A DNA stretch of 13,493 bases from Candidatus Pacearchaeota archaeon CG11_big_fil_rev_8_21_14_0_20_30_13 (lineage in GTDB: Archaea > Nanobdellota > Nanobdellia > Pacearchaeales > GW2011-AR1). The notes under the pieces were generated by a model, which had not been told where the DNA came from, searched no databases, and saw nothing but the letters and a program-made list of their open reading frames with translations. The stretch spans positions 1 through 13,493 of the forward strand of contig PCVV01000043.1 in assembly GCA_002762735.1 (NCBI GenBank), read 5' to 3'. Position 1 is the first letter of the stretch; the number at the start of each line of letters is the position of its first letter. Positions 5,838 to 12,671 of this stretch are shown here, piece after piece. The position numbers and the translations under genes were made by a program.

Positions 5838-5858
5838 AATTCTCAAAAGGAAACTTCA

Positions 5859-5866
5859 TTTTATAA
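5859..5866 (-). promoter_or_regulatory. TATA box of signal peptidase I
   Basis: TTATAAAA on the minus strand, centred about 25 bases before the ATG at 5837. This decides that start over the TTG at 5846, which would lie only about 16 bases from the box. Confidence 0.6.
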
Positions 5867-5898
5867 CTATTTCCTTTTGATTTTTTTGTAAATATAAC

Positions 5899-5906
5899 TT
5901 TTTAAA
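5899..5906 (+). promoter_or_regulatory. TATA box of the 53-residue small protein gene
   Basis: TTTTTAAA centred about 26 bases before the ATG at 5928; a second AT-rich element (AAATATAA) lies just upstream. The standard spacing supports the short gene being real. Confidence 0.5.
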
Positions 5907-5927
5907 CTCGAGGCTACTTTTCTTTTT

Positions 5928-6089
5928 ATGAAAAAGATAAGTAATGAAATTCTTAAAAGGGCAGTTATTGCAGGAGCTTCTGCAGTATTAAAAAGTAAGC
6001 GAGAGCATCCTAATGACTCTGAGGAAGAAATTTTAAAAAGAATTATTCTAGATTGTGGACCTATTGCAAATAAAATTGGTTTTGATTAA
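5928..6089 (+). CDS. Small protein of 53 residues, unknown function
   Basis: A short open frame from ATG to TAA, easily missed by length cut-offs. It reads as two amphipathic helices: residues about 2-25 (KKISNEILKRAVIAGASAVL) and 32-48 (EEEILKRIILDCGPIAN), joined by a polar turn (KREHPNDS). Codon use is like the neighbouring genes, and a TATA box has the usual leaderless spacing. It ends 45 bases before the Cdc48 operon leader gene and could be a separate unit. I do not recognise a family; small DNA-binding or adaptor proteins have this look, but nothing is diagnostic. Confidence 0.6.
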   Translation: MKKISNEILKRAVIAGASAVLKSKREHPNDSEEEILKRIILDCGPIANKIGFD

Positions 6090-6106
6090 ACTTTAAAATC
6101 AAAAGC

Positions 6107-6114
6107 TTTTTAAA
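6107..6114 (+). promoter_or_regulatory. TATA box of the Cdc48/Hsp20/HIT operon
   Basis: TTTTTAAA centred about 24 bases before the ATG at 6135, which favours that start over the ATG at 6114, which lies within the box itself. Confidence 0.6.
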
Positions 6115-6123
6115 TGTACACAC

Positions 6124-6135
6124 TGTGTATACACA
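6124..6135 (+). promoter_or_regulatory. 12-base perfect palindrome at the operon start, candidate operator
   Basis: TGTGTATACACA is a perfect palindrome covering the predicted transcription start and the first base of the ATG at 6135. A smaller palindrome, TGTACA (6115-6120), lies just upstream. A protein bound here would block a leaderless promoter, so autoregulation by the AbrB-like first gene is a natural guess. Confidence 0.5.
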
Positions 6136-6521
6136 TGCAAGATATATTTGATCATACAATTCTTTGTAAAAAGTGTGGCAAACCAATGGGAAAGGCAATG
6201 GTGCTTAGGAATGGATTTAATCTTAGAGCACGTATTTGCCCATTAGGACATGATAAAATAATTCATCCTGCAGATGAAGAGGAATACAAAAAATTTAAAG
6301 AACTTAGGCAAAAAGAATTTAAAGTAAAGATGAGGCTTGTTGGTAATAGTTATGCGGTTTCAATTCCCAAAGAAATTGTTTCATTTATGCAAGACCAAGA
6401 AAAAATTATGAATGACATGGTTCGTTTGTGTTTTGAAGAGTCTGGAAGACTTAGTTTAACTTTTGAAGAATTAATTGACAAAAATTTAAATAAAAGTGCG
6501 GATAAAGAAAATATAGATTAA
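6135..6521 (+). CDS. Zinc-ribbon plus AbrB/SpoVT-like DNA-binding protein, first gene of the Cdc48 operon
   Basis: 128 residues from the ATG at 6135. Residues 1-47 hold a treble-clef or ribbon-like zinc site: C11xxC14 and C35-P-L-G-H39, followed by H44-P. Residues 48-62 are a charged helix. Residues 63-85 (VKMRLVGNSYAVSIPKEIV) match the swapped-hairpin AbrB/SpoVT DNA-binding motif, with the GNSxAVSIPKE core typical of archaeal members. The C-terminal 40 residues are acidic. The gene heads the operon, its stop leading into Cdc48 as TAAAATG, and its own start is covered by a 12-base palindrome. It probably regulates this operon, possibly itself; this role is inferred from position. An upstream ATG at 6114 is rejected because it lies inside the TATA box. 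Confidence 0.75.
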   Translation: MQDIFDHTILCKKCGKPMGKAMVLRNGFNLRARICPLGHDKIIHPADEEEYKKFKELRQKEFKVKMRLVGNSYAVSIPKEIVSFMQDQEKIMNDMVRLCFEESGRLSLTFEELIDKNLNKSADKENID

Positions 6522-6522
6522 A

Positions 6523-8994
6523 ATGGAAGAAAATAAAGATACAAAAAAAGAAATTGTTTTGAAAGTGGTAGAAGCGCTTCAAGATGATGCATACAAAGGA
6601 ATTGCAAGATTAGATTTAGAGTTAATGAGAGAGATTGGAGTTAAAAGAGGAGATGCAATTTTGATTGGAAAAAATAAATCAACAATTGCAATTGCAGATA
6701 GAGCTTATCCTGCCGATGTAGGTGAAGGAATAATTAGAATTGATGGAGTTTTAAGAAAAAATGCAGGAGTTTCTATAGGAGACGAAGTAAAAGTAAAAAA
6801 AGCTGAAGTTAAAGAAGCAAAAAAAGTAATAATTGCTCCTGCCCAAAAAGGAATAATGGTTCAAGGGGATCCAGATAGTTTAAGAAGAGGACTTCTTGGA
6901 AGAACTGTTGTTAAAGGGGATATTGTGGTTCTTGGAGGAGTTCAAAGAAGAAAAGATTTAATGAATGAAGAGATGGGAGATTTAAATGATATTTTTGGAA
7001 ATTTAGGAGATCTTCTTGGAGGAATGGGATTTGGAAATTTAGGAGGAGGAGTTTCTCAAATTAAGTTTGTAGTAGTTTCAACAAATCCAAATTGTCCTGT
7101 AATAATTACTGAGAATACAGAGGTGGTTTTGAATTCAAAAGCCGTTGAAATGATTGAAGAAAAAATTCCAACAATTAATTATGAAGATATTGGAGGATTA
7201 ACTGAAGAAATAAAAAAAATTAGAGAGATGGTTGAAATTCCTCTTAAACATCCGGAAATTTTTCAAAAATTAGGAGTAAGTCCCCCAAAAGGGGTTTTGT
7301 TGCATGGTCCTCCTGGAACAGGTAAAACTCTTCTTGCAAAAGCAGTTGCAAATGAATCAGATGCACATTTTATTTTATTAAATGGCCCAGAAATTATGAG
7401 TAAATTTTATGGAGAAAGTGAAAAGAAGATAAGAACTATCTTTGAAGAAGCTGAAAAAAATGCTCCCTCAATAATCTTTATTGATGAAATTGATGCAATT
7501 GCTCCAAAAAGAGAGGATGTTCAAGGAGAAGTAGAAAGAAGGGTTGTTTCACAATTATTAACGATGATGGATGGTTTGAATTCTCGAGGGAAAGTTATTG
7601 TAATTGGAGCTTCAAATAGAGTAAATTCTATTGACCAAGCGCTTCGTAGACCTGGAAGATTTGATAGAGAACTTGAAATTGGAGTTCCTGATAAAAATGG
7701 AAGGTTGCAAGTTTTGAAAATTCATTCTCGTGGAATGCCTTTGAATAAAGATGTTAATCTTGAAAAAATTGCTTCTTTGACTCATGGTTTTGTAGGAGCA
7801 GATATAGAAGCTTTAACTAAAGAGGCTGCAATGAATGTCCTTAGAAAACATTTGCCTAAAATAAAATTAGATGATGAAGAAATTCCTCAAGATGTTTTAG
7901 AAAAATTAATAATAAAGCATGAAGATTTCATTGATGCTTTGAGAATTGTTCGACCATCTGCAATGAGAGAAGTTTTAGTTGAGACTCCCAATGTTGGATG
8001 GGAAGAAGTGGGAGGATTAGATAAAATTAAAAATGAACTGCAAGAAGCCGTTGAATGGCCTCTTAAGTATGCTGATAGTTTTAAGAGATTAGGAATAAGA
8101 CCTTCTAAGGGAATTTTACTTTATGGTCCTCCAGGAACAGGTAAAACTCTTCTTGCAAAAGCAGTTGCAAAAGAATCGGAAGCAAATTTTATTCATATTA
8201 AAGGACCTTCTTTACTTTCAATGTGGGTTGGAAAATCTGAGGAAGGAATGAGAAAAATTTTCGAGAGAGCTAGACAAGTTGCTCCATGTATTATCTTCTT
8301 TGATGAACTAGATTCACTTGCAGGAAAGAGAGGAAGTGATTCAAATAAAGTAACTGAGAGAGTTTTGAATCAAATGCTTTCAGAGATGGATGGACTTGAA
8401 GATATGAAAGATATTTTGGTTATTGGAGCGACGAATAGACCAGATATGCTTGATACAGCACTTCTTAGACCAGGAAGATTTGATAGGATTTTACTTGTGA
8501 ATGCACCAACTCAAGAAGGAAGAGAACAAATTTTTAAAGTTCATACAAAAGAGATGCCTTTATTTTTAAGTAAGGATGAAATAAAAAAAATGGACGAACT
8601 TTATAAAAATGATAAGGTTGATAAAATTATTTCTAATATGGCTTCTGGAAAACCAGTTTCTGAACCAGAAATTAAAGATTTAGATAAAAAGGTTAATAAG
8701 GTTGATTTTAAAGGTCTTTCAGATAAGAAGAAATTGTGTCATTATTTGGCAAAAGAAACTGAAGGATTTACTGGTGCTGATATTGAAGCATTAGTCCGTG
8801 AAGCTGCAATGGTAGCTCTTCGTGAAAATATGGAATCAAAAGAAGTTAAGAAAAAACATTTTGACGAGGCCCTAAAAAAAACTAAACCAAGTTTAACAAA
8901 ACAATCGATAGAAATTTACAAAAAAATGGAAGAACAATTTTTGAATAGTGCGAAAACTGCAGTTGGAGAAAAAGGAGGAAATTACTTCGGTTAA
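6523..8994 (+). CDS. Cdc48/VAT-type AAA ATPase, copy 1 (with D2 insertion)
   Basis: 823-residue hexameric unfoldase. Residues about 5-90 form the double-psi barrel and 105-200 the second N-domain. D1 has Walker A GPPGTGKT 262-269, Walker B IIFIDE 317-322, pore loop KFYG and arginine fingers R376/R379. D2 has Walker A 535-542, Walker B IIFFDE 590-595, pore loop MWVG and fingers R649/R652. Both ATPase sites look intact. Two additions are notable: a Gly/Asp/Asn-rich insert in the N-domain (147-178, with LGDLLGGMGFGNLGGG) and about 55 charged residues (681-737) between the D2 core and its small helical subdomain. The C-terminus ends NYFG, close to but not a proteasomal HbYX motif. It threads and unfolds protein substrates, probably feeding proteolysis; substrates are unknown. 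Confidence 0.95.
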   Translation: MEENKDTKKEIVLKVVEALQDDAYKGIARLDLELMREIGVKRGDAILIGKNKSTIAIADRAYPADVGEGIIRIDGVLRKNAGVSIGDEVKVKKAEVKEAKKVIIAPAQKGIMVQGDPDSLRRGLLGRTVVKGDIVVLGGVQRRKDLMNEEMGDLNDIFGNLGDLLGGMGFGNLGGGVSQIKFVVVSTNPNCPVIITENTEVVLNSKAVEMIEEKIPTINYEDIGGLTEEIKKIREMVEIPLKHPEIFQKLGVSPPKGVLLHGPPGTGKTLLAKAVANESDAHFILLNGPEIMSKFYGESEKKIRTIFEEAEKNAPSIIFIDEIDAIAPKREDVQGEVERRVVSQLLTMMDGLNSRGKVIVIGASNRVNSIDQALRRPGRFDRELEIGVPDKNGRLQVLKIHSRGMPLNKDVNLEKIASLTHGFVGADIEALTKEAAMNVLRKHLPKIKLDDEEIPQDVLEKLIIKHEDFIDALRIVRPSAMREVLVETPNVGWEEVGGLDKIKNELQEAVEWPLKYADSFKRLGIRPSKGILLYGPPGTGKTLLAKAVAKESEANFIHIKGPSLLSMWVGKSEEGMRKIFERARQVAPCIIFFDELDSLAGKRGSDSNKVTERVLNQMLSEMDGLEDMKDILVIGATNRPDMLDTALLRPGRFDRILLVNAPTQEGREQIFKVHTKEMPLFLSKDEIKKMDELYKNDKVDKIISNMASGKPVSEPEIKDLDKKVNKVDFKGLSDKKKLCHYLAKETEGFTGADIEALVREAAMVALRENMESKEVKKKHFDEALKKTKPSLTKQSIEIYKKMEEQFLNSAKTAVGEKGGNYFG
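8107..8171 (+). repeat. 65-base segment identical to 11270-11334
   Basis: The D2 Walker A region of Cdc48 copy 1 is identical base for base to that of copy 2 over 65 bases, including every third codon position. Shorter close matches occur at both D1 Walker A regions (near 7305 and 10470). Confidence 0.85.
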
Positions 8995-8995
8995 A

Positions 8996-9388
8996 ATGGG
9001 ATTTTTTGATGAAGATGATAATGATCCCTTCGAAAGTATTGTAAGAGAGTTTTTTGAAGGAACAAAACCAAGCAGAACTTCTTCATCTAGAGATTTAATT
9101 AAAAGCGAGAAAGAAGAAAGGATAATTGATTATATCGAAGAAGGAAATAAAGTTTATTTTGTTTTTGAATTATTTGGATATTCAAAAAAAGATATAAAAG
9201 TTGATGTTGGAAAAGGATTTATTGAAGTTGAAGCAAAGAAAAAAGATTTTGAGGGAGTTCAGAGTTATTTAATTTCTAAATTGAGTAAAGGGACAAAAAT
9301 AAAAAAGAACATATCAAATTTGAAATTTAAAGATTATAATTGGGCATTTAATAATGGAATACTAGAGGTTGAAATCGAAACAAAATGA
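8996..9388 (+). CDS. Hsp20 / alpha-crystallin family small heat-shock protein
   Basis: 130-residue ATP-independent chaperone that holds unfolding proteins. The N-terminal 40 residues are acidic and Ser-rich (MGFFDEDDNDPFESIVREFF). The alpha-crystallin domain spans about 42-130, with VYFVFELFGYSKKDIKVDVG and the closing NNGILEVEIETK, the usual NGxLxI strand. The protein ends right there, so the C-terminal I-x-I tail that docks subunits in larger oligomers is missing. The start is the ATG one base after the Cdc48 stop (TAAAATG); an in-frame GTG at 8948 would only add sequence overlapping Cdc48. A GGAGG lies 17 bases upstream, too far for a normal ribosome site. The TGA overlaps the HIT start as ATGA. 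Confidence 0.9.
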   Translation: MGFFDEDDNDPFESIVREFFEGTKPSRTSSSRDLIKSEKEERIIDYIEEGNKVYFVFELFGYSKKDIKVDVGKGFIEVEAKKKDFEGVQSYLISKLSKGTKIKKNISNLKFKDYNWAFNNGILEVEIETK

Positions 9389-9789
9389 CAGATTGTACCT
9401 TTTGCAAAATTGTGAATGGGAAAGTTCCTTCTAAGAAAATCTATGAAGATGAAGAATCTTTCGCGTTTTTAGATATTAATCCTTTTACAGAAGGGCATAC
9501 TTTGCTTATTCCTAAAGAACATTATGAGAATATTTTTGATGTTCCAGAAAAAGAATTAAAAAATTTAATTGGGGTTTCCAGAAAAATTTCTGAAACTTTA
9601 AAAACCAAATTGAAATGCGATGGAATAAATATTCTAAATTCTAATGGTAAAGCTGCACAACAAGAGATTAATCATTTTCACATACATATTATTCCAAGAT
9701 ACTTAAAAAGTAAATTTAAATTAAATGCTGAAAATGTTTTAAAGGAAAAATCTTTAGATAAATCTTTTAAAAAAATTAGAGAAATATAA
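9385..9789 (+). CDS. HIT-family (HINT-like) nucleotide hydrolase/transferase
   Basis: 134 residues. The histidine triad H97-F-H99-I-H101-I-I-P-R closes the active site; the middle or last His acts as the nucleophile on the alpha-phosphate of nucleotide substrates. C4-x-x-C7 at the start with H46 resembles the zinc site of many bacterial and archaeal HINT proteins. FLDINPFTEGHTLLIPKEH (residues 28-46) is the conserved N-terminal core. Enzymes of this family hydrolyse AMP-lysine or other nucleoside phosphoramidates, or dinucleoside polyphosphates; the exact substrate is unclear. The gene overlaps Hsp20 by ATGA and is followed by Cdc48 copy 2 as TAAAATG, so it is a full member of the proteostasis operon. 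Confidence 0.93.
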   Translation: MTDCTFCKIVNGKVPSKKIYEDEESFAFLDINPFTEGHTLLIPKEHYENIFDVPEKELKNLIGVSRKISETLKTKLKCDGINILNSNGKAAQQEINHFHIHIIPRYLKSKFKLNAENVLKEKSLDKSFKKIREI

Positions 9790-9790
9790 A

Positions 9791-12013
9791 ATGGTAAAAA
9801 AAGAAGAAAACAAAAAAAATGAATTTTATTTGAAAATTGCTGAAAGTCTTCAGGAAGATGTGGACAAGGGAATTGCAAGAATTTCCTCTAAAGATATGAA
9901 AGCGATGAATCTTGCTTCAGGAGAGATTGTTTTAATTGAAGGAAAAATTCCAATTGCAGTTAAAGTTTTGAGGTCGCTTGGGGGAGATAAGTCAATCGGA
10001 AAGATTAGACTTGATGGAACGGTTAGATCAAATATTGGATCGTCTATTGGAGAAGAAGTAAAAGTCGATAAAGTTGAAGTCAAACCCGCAAGTTCAGTCA
10101 CTCTTTCTCCTATGCAAGAAGGGATTCAATTTAGTAATAATCCTACAGAATTTTTTCATAATAAACTTTTAGAAAAACCAGTGGTCTTTGGTCAAAAAAT
10201 TGTAATTGATGTTTTTGGAACAAGACTTAGTTATGCAGTTTCAAAAATTTCTCCAAAGGGAAGTGTTATTATTAATCCTTCAACAAATTTAATTATTTCT
10301 GAAGAAATTTATAGTGGTGATTTGAAAGCAACTGGAATTAGTTATGAAGATATTGGAGGATTAAAAGAAGAAATTGATTCAATTCGTGAGATGATTGAAC
10401 TGCCTATGAAACATCCAGAAGTTTTTCAAAAATTAGGGGTTGGAGCTCCGAAAGGAGTTTTGTTAACTGGTCCTCCAGGAACAGGTAAAACTCTTCTTGC
10501 AAGAGCAGTCGCAACTGAAACTGATTCTTCGTTTTTTTCAATAGCAGGGCCCGAAATTATGAGTAAATATTATGGAGAAAGTGAAAAGCATATTAGAGAA
10601 ATTTTTGAAAAGGCTCAGAAAAATGCTCCCTCAATAATTTTTATTGATGAAATTGATTCTATTGCTCCAAAGAGAGGAGATGGAACAGATCAAACTGAAA
10701 AAAGAATTGTTGCACAACTTTTAACTTTAATGGATGGATTAAAATCTCGTGGGCAAATTGTTGTTATGGCTGCAACAAACAGGCCTGAAGATATAGATGA
10801 GGCATTAAGACGTCCTGGGCGTTTTGATAGAGAATTAAGAATTAACCCTCCGGGAGAAGATGGAAGAAAAGAAATCTTGCAAATTCATACTCGAGGAATG
10901 CCTTTGGATGGAGATGTTGATTTTAATGAAATTGCTAGAAGAACAATTGGTTTTACCGGAGCGGATTTAGAAGTTTTAAGTAAGGAAGCAGGATTAAAAT
11001 CTATAAAACCTTTTTTTAATGATTTAAAGAATATGCAAGAAAAAATTCCGACTGAAGTTCTTGATAAAATAAAAGTTTCAAGAAAGGATTTTATTGAAGC
11101 ATTGAAAAAAGTTGAGCCTTCTGCGATGAGAGAAGTTTTAATTAAAAAACCTCATGTTAAATGGACTGATATTGGAGGATTGAAAGAAGCAAAAGATAAA
11201 TTACGAGAATTAGTAGAATTGCCCCTTATGCGTCCTGATTTGTATACTGCGGCGGGAATAAAAGCTTCGAAGGGAATTTTACTTTATGGTCCTCCAGGAA
11301 CAGGTAAAACTCTTCTTGCAAAAGCAGTTGCAAATGAAGCCAATGCAAATTTTATTTCTGTGAAAGGGCCAGAATTAATTAGTAAATGGGTCGGAGAAAG
11401 TGAAAAACATGTTCGAGAAATTTTTAAAAAAGCTAAACAAGTTGCACCTTCAATAATTTTCTTTGATGAGTTTGATTCAATTTCTAAATCAAGAGGAAGT
11501 GGATTTGGAGGAGAATCTTCTGAAAAAGTTGTTAATCAACTTTTAACCGAGTTGGATGGAATCGAAGAACTTGAAGGAGTTATGATCATTGCAGCAACTA
11601 ATAGAAAAGACTTAATTGATCCTGCTTTACTTCGACCTGGAAGAATAGATGCTCATGTTGAACTTCCAATGCCAGATATCTTAACTCGTGAAGAGATCTT
11701 CAAAGTTCATATGAAAAATATGCCTTTTGAAAAAAATGTAGATATAAAGGAAATGGCAAAAAAAACCGGAAACTGGACAGGCGCGGATATTGAGGCAGTT
11801 GTAAGATTTGCTGGAATAAATTCAATAAAAAGAAATTACACCTTAAAAGAATCTGGAAAATTAACAGTTACAAAAGAGGATTTTGAGGTTTCTATGAAAG
11901 AAGTGGGAAAGGATAAGAAAGATTTTAATTCCAATGATATAGACATAAATAAAATTATGAAAAATTTACCTCAAGTTGAGAATAAGTCTTCTAAAGGAAA
12001 AAAAAGTAATTAA
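9791..12013 (+). CDS. Cdc48/VAT-type AAA ATPase, copy 2
   Basis: 740 residues, the usual length for archaeal Cdc48. Residues about 10-85 are the double-psi barrel and 95-180 the second N-domain, without the Gly-rich insert of copy 1. D1: Walker A 227-234, Walker B IIFIDE 282-287, pore loop KYYG, fingers R341/R344. D2: Walker A 500-507, Walker B IIFFDE 555-560, pore loop KWVG, fingers R615/R618, with GRIDAHVEL in place of GRFDR. The D2 helical subdomain is the ordinary size (KNMPFEKNVDIKEMAKKTG), unlike copy 1. The tail after about residue 700 is diverged and lysine-rich (SSKGKKSN), with no HbYX. It probably forms its own hexamer; mixed rings with copy 1 cannot be excluded. Confidence 0.95.
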   Translation: MVKKEENKKNEFYLKIAESLQEDVDKGIARISSKDMKAMNLASGEIVLIEGKIPIAVKVLRSLGGDKSIGKIRLDGTVRSNIGSSIGEEVKVDKVEVKPASSVTLSPMQEGIQFSNNPTEFFHNKLLEKPVVFGQKIVIDVFGTRLSYAVSKISPKGSVIINPSTNLIISEEIYSGDLKATGISYEDIGGLKEEIDSIREMIELPMKHPEVFQKLGVGAPKGVLLTGPPGTGKTLLARAVATETDSSFFSIAGPEIMSKYYGESEKHIREIFEKAQKNAPSIIFIDEIDSIAPKRGDGTDQTEKRIVAQLLTLMDGLKSRGQIVVMAATNRPEDIDEALRRPGRFDRELRINPPGEDGRKEILQIHTRGMPLDGDVDFNEIARRTIGFTGADLEVLSKEAGLKSIKPFFNDLKNMQEKIPTEVLDKIKVSRKDFIEALKKVEPSAMREVLIKKPHVKWTDIGGLKEAKDKLRELVELPLMRPDLYTAAGIKASKGILLYGPPGTGKTLLAKAVANEANANFISVKGPELISKWVGESEKHVREIFKKAKQVAPSIIFFDEFDSISKSRGSGFGGESSEKVVNQLLTELDGIEELEGVMIIAATNRKDLIDPALLRPGRIDAHVELPMPDILTREEIFKVHMKNMPFEKNVDIKEMAKKTGNWTGADIEAVVRFAGINSIKRNYTLKESGKLTVTKEDFEVSMKEVGKDKKDFNSNDIDINKIMKNLPQVENKSSKGKKSN
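11270..11334 (+). repeat. 65-base segment identical to 8107-8171
   Basis: The second copy of the perfect match, over the D2 Walker A region of Cdc48 copy 2. The flanking D2 sequence diverges on both sides, so the match is a local patch. Confidence 0.85.
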
Positions 12014-12034
12014 TGTAATTATGTAATAGTTACA
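12013..12034. repeat. Tandem ATGTAAT repeat and small inverted repeat
   Basis: ATGTAATT ATGTAATA (12013-12028) overlaps the inverted repeat TGTAA-TAG-TTACA (12022-12034). It begins at the last base of the Cdc48 copy 2 stop and lies just upstream of the next promoter. It could be a regulator site or a weak terminator; chance is possible in such AT-rich DNA. Confidence 0.3.
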
Positions 12035-12046
12035 ATTAGAAAGGTT

Positions 12047-12055
12047 TTTATATAA
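12047..12055 (+). promoter_or_regulatory. TATA box of the kinase-like gene pair
   Basis: TTTATATAA, the same nine bases as the shared TFS promoter, centred about 23 bases before the ATG at 12074. It separates the kinase-like pair from the Cdc48 operon as its own transcription unit. Confidence 0.6.
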
Positions 12056-12073
12056 GTTTTTCTCACCTGTTTC

Positions 12074-12670
12074 ATGGAATTAAACAATGCTTATTTATCA
12101 GAAATAAGAAAATACTTCCTTGAAGATTTAACAGAAGGGAATTTACAGATAATTAATTATAGTAATTTTGATCAGGTTTGTGGAGACAAAGGAAGGTCCT
12201 GCTTAGTTTATTCATTGAATGATGGAAATGTTATAAAAATTCCAAGATGGATTCCAAAATGGGAAAAAAAGGAGATTATTCAAGGAGTGATTAATGAGTT
12301 TGAAAATCAATTGATTGCTCTTTATAAGGGGATGAAAACTGCTGAGGTTTTTGGAATTTATTATACTCATGAAATCAATGAGAGAATTCGTTCTTTTGGA
12401 CTAGCTATGAAAGATTTGGGGAGGATTACCTTGGATAATATAGAAAATATCTCTGAAAAAAAAGAAGCATTTAAACTTTGGAAATTAGAACGGGAAAAAC
12501 TTTCTAAATTTGGTTTTCGTAAGTGGGATGATTATAAAGAGACCAATGCGATTTGGGTTCCAGAAGAAGGGCAAACTTATTTGATTGATTGGGGTTGCAA
12601 TAATTATCTTGGATCAGATAGAGAAAAAATTTTAAATGAGATTTATGAAGAAAGGAGAATTAGTGTATAA
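12074..12670 (+). CDS. Kinase-like protein A (atypical, small)
   Basis: 198 residues with a sparse but ordered set of protein-kinase-fold motifs. G37-D-K-G40-R-S-C-L-V-Y looks like a glycine-rich loop, V-I-K55-I carries the candidate ATP-binding lysine, and E75/E77 may be the helix-C glutamate. G-L-A-M112-K-D-L-G resembles a hinge. W-D-D153-Y-K-E-T-N158 has the Asp/Asn spacing (five residues) of a catalytic loop, and Y-L-I-D172-W-G matches DFG. The HxD histidine is absent. Related folds are RIO kinases and aminoglycoside phosphotransferases; the short length argues for a minimal or atypical member. The fold call is inference; activity is unknown. The next gene follows as TAAAATG and repeats the same motif pattern. 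Confidence 0.5.
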   Translation: MELNNAYLSEIRKYFLEDLTEGNLQIINYSNFDQVCGDKGRSCLVYSLNDGNVIKIPRWIPKWEKKEIIQGVINEFENQLIALYKGMKTAEVFGIYYTHEINERIRSFGLAMKDLGRITLDNIENISEKKEAFKLWKLEREKLSKFGFRKWDDYKETNAIWVPEEGQTYLIDWGCNNYLGSDREKILNEIYEERRISV

Positions 12671-12671
12671 A

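Noticed and set aside
5838..5846. TTG start for signal peptidase
   Set aside because: Too close to the TATA box (about 16 bases); the ATG three codons later has the normal spacing.
5623..5880. Plus-strand open frame of 85 codons
   Set aside because: Antisense shadow of the signal peptidase gene and its promoter.
8948..8995. GTG start for Hsp20, adding 16 residues
   Set aside because: The extension only reads Cdc48 sequence in another frame; the ATG at 8996 gives the TAAAATG junction and a normal Hsp20 start.
9678..10101. Two minus-strand open frames (9678-9878 and 9850-10101)
   Set aside because: Antisense shadows of the HIT and Cdc48 copy 2 genes, which are well supported by motifs.
12636..12671. 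Earlier ATG for kinase-like protein B
   Set aside because: It would overlap protein A's gene by 35 bases; the ATG at 12672 fits the recurring junction.
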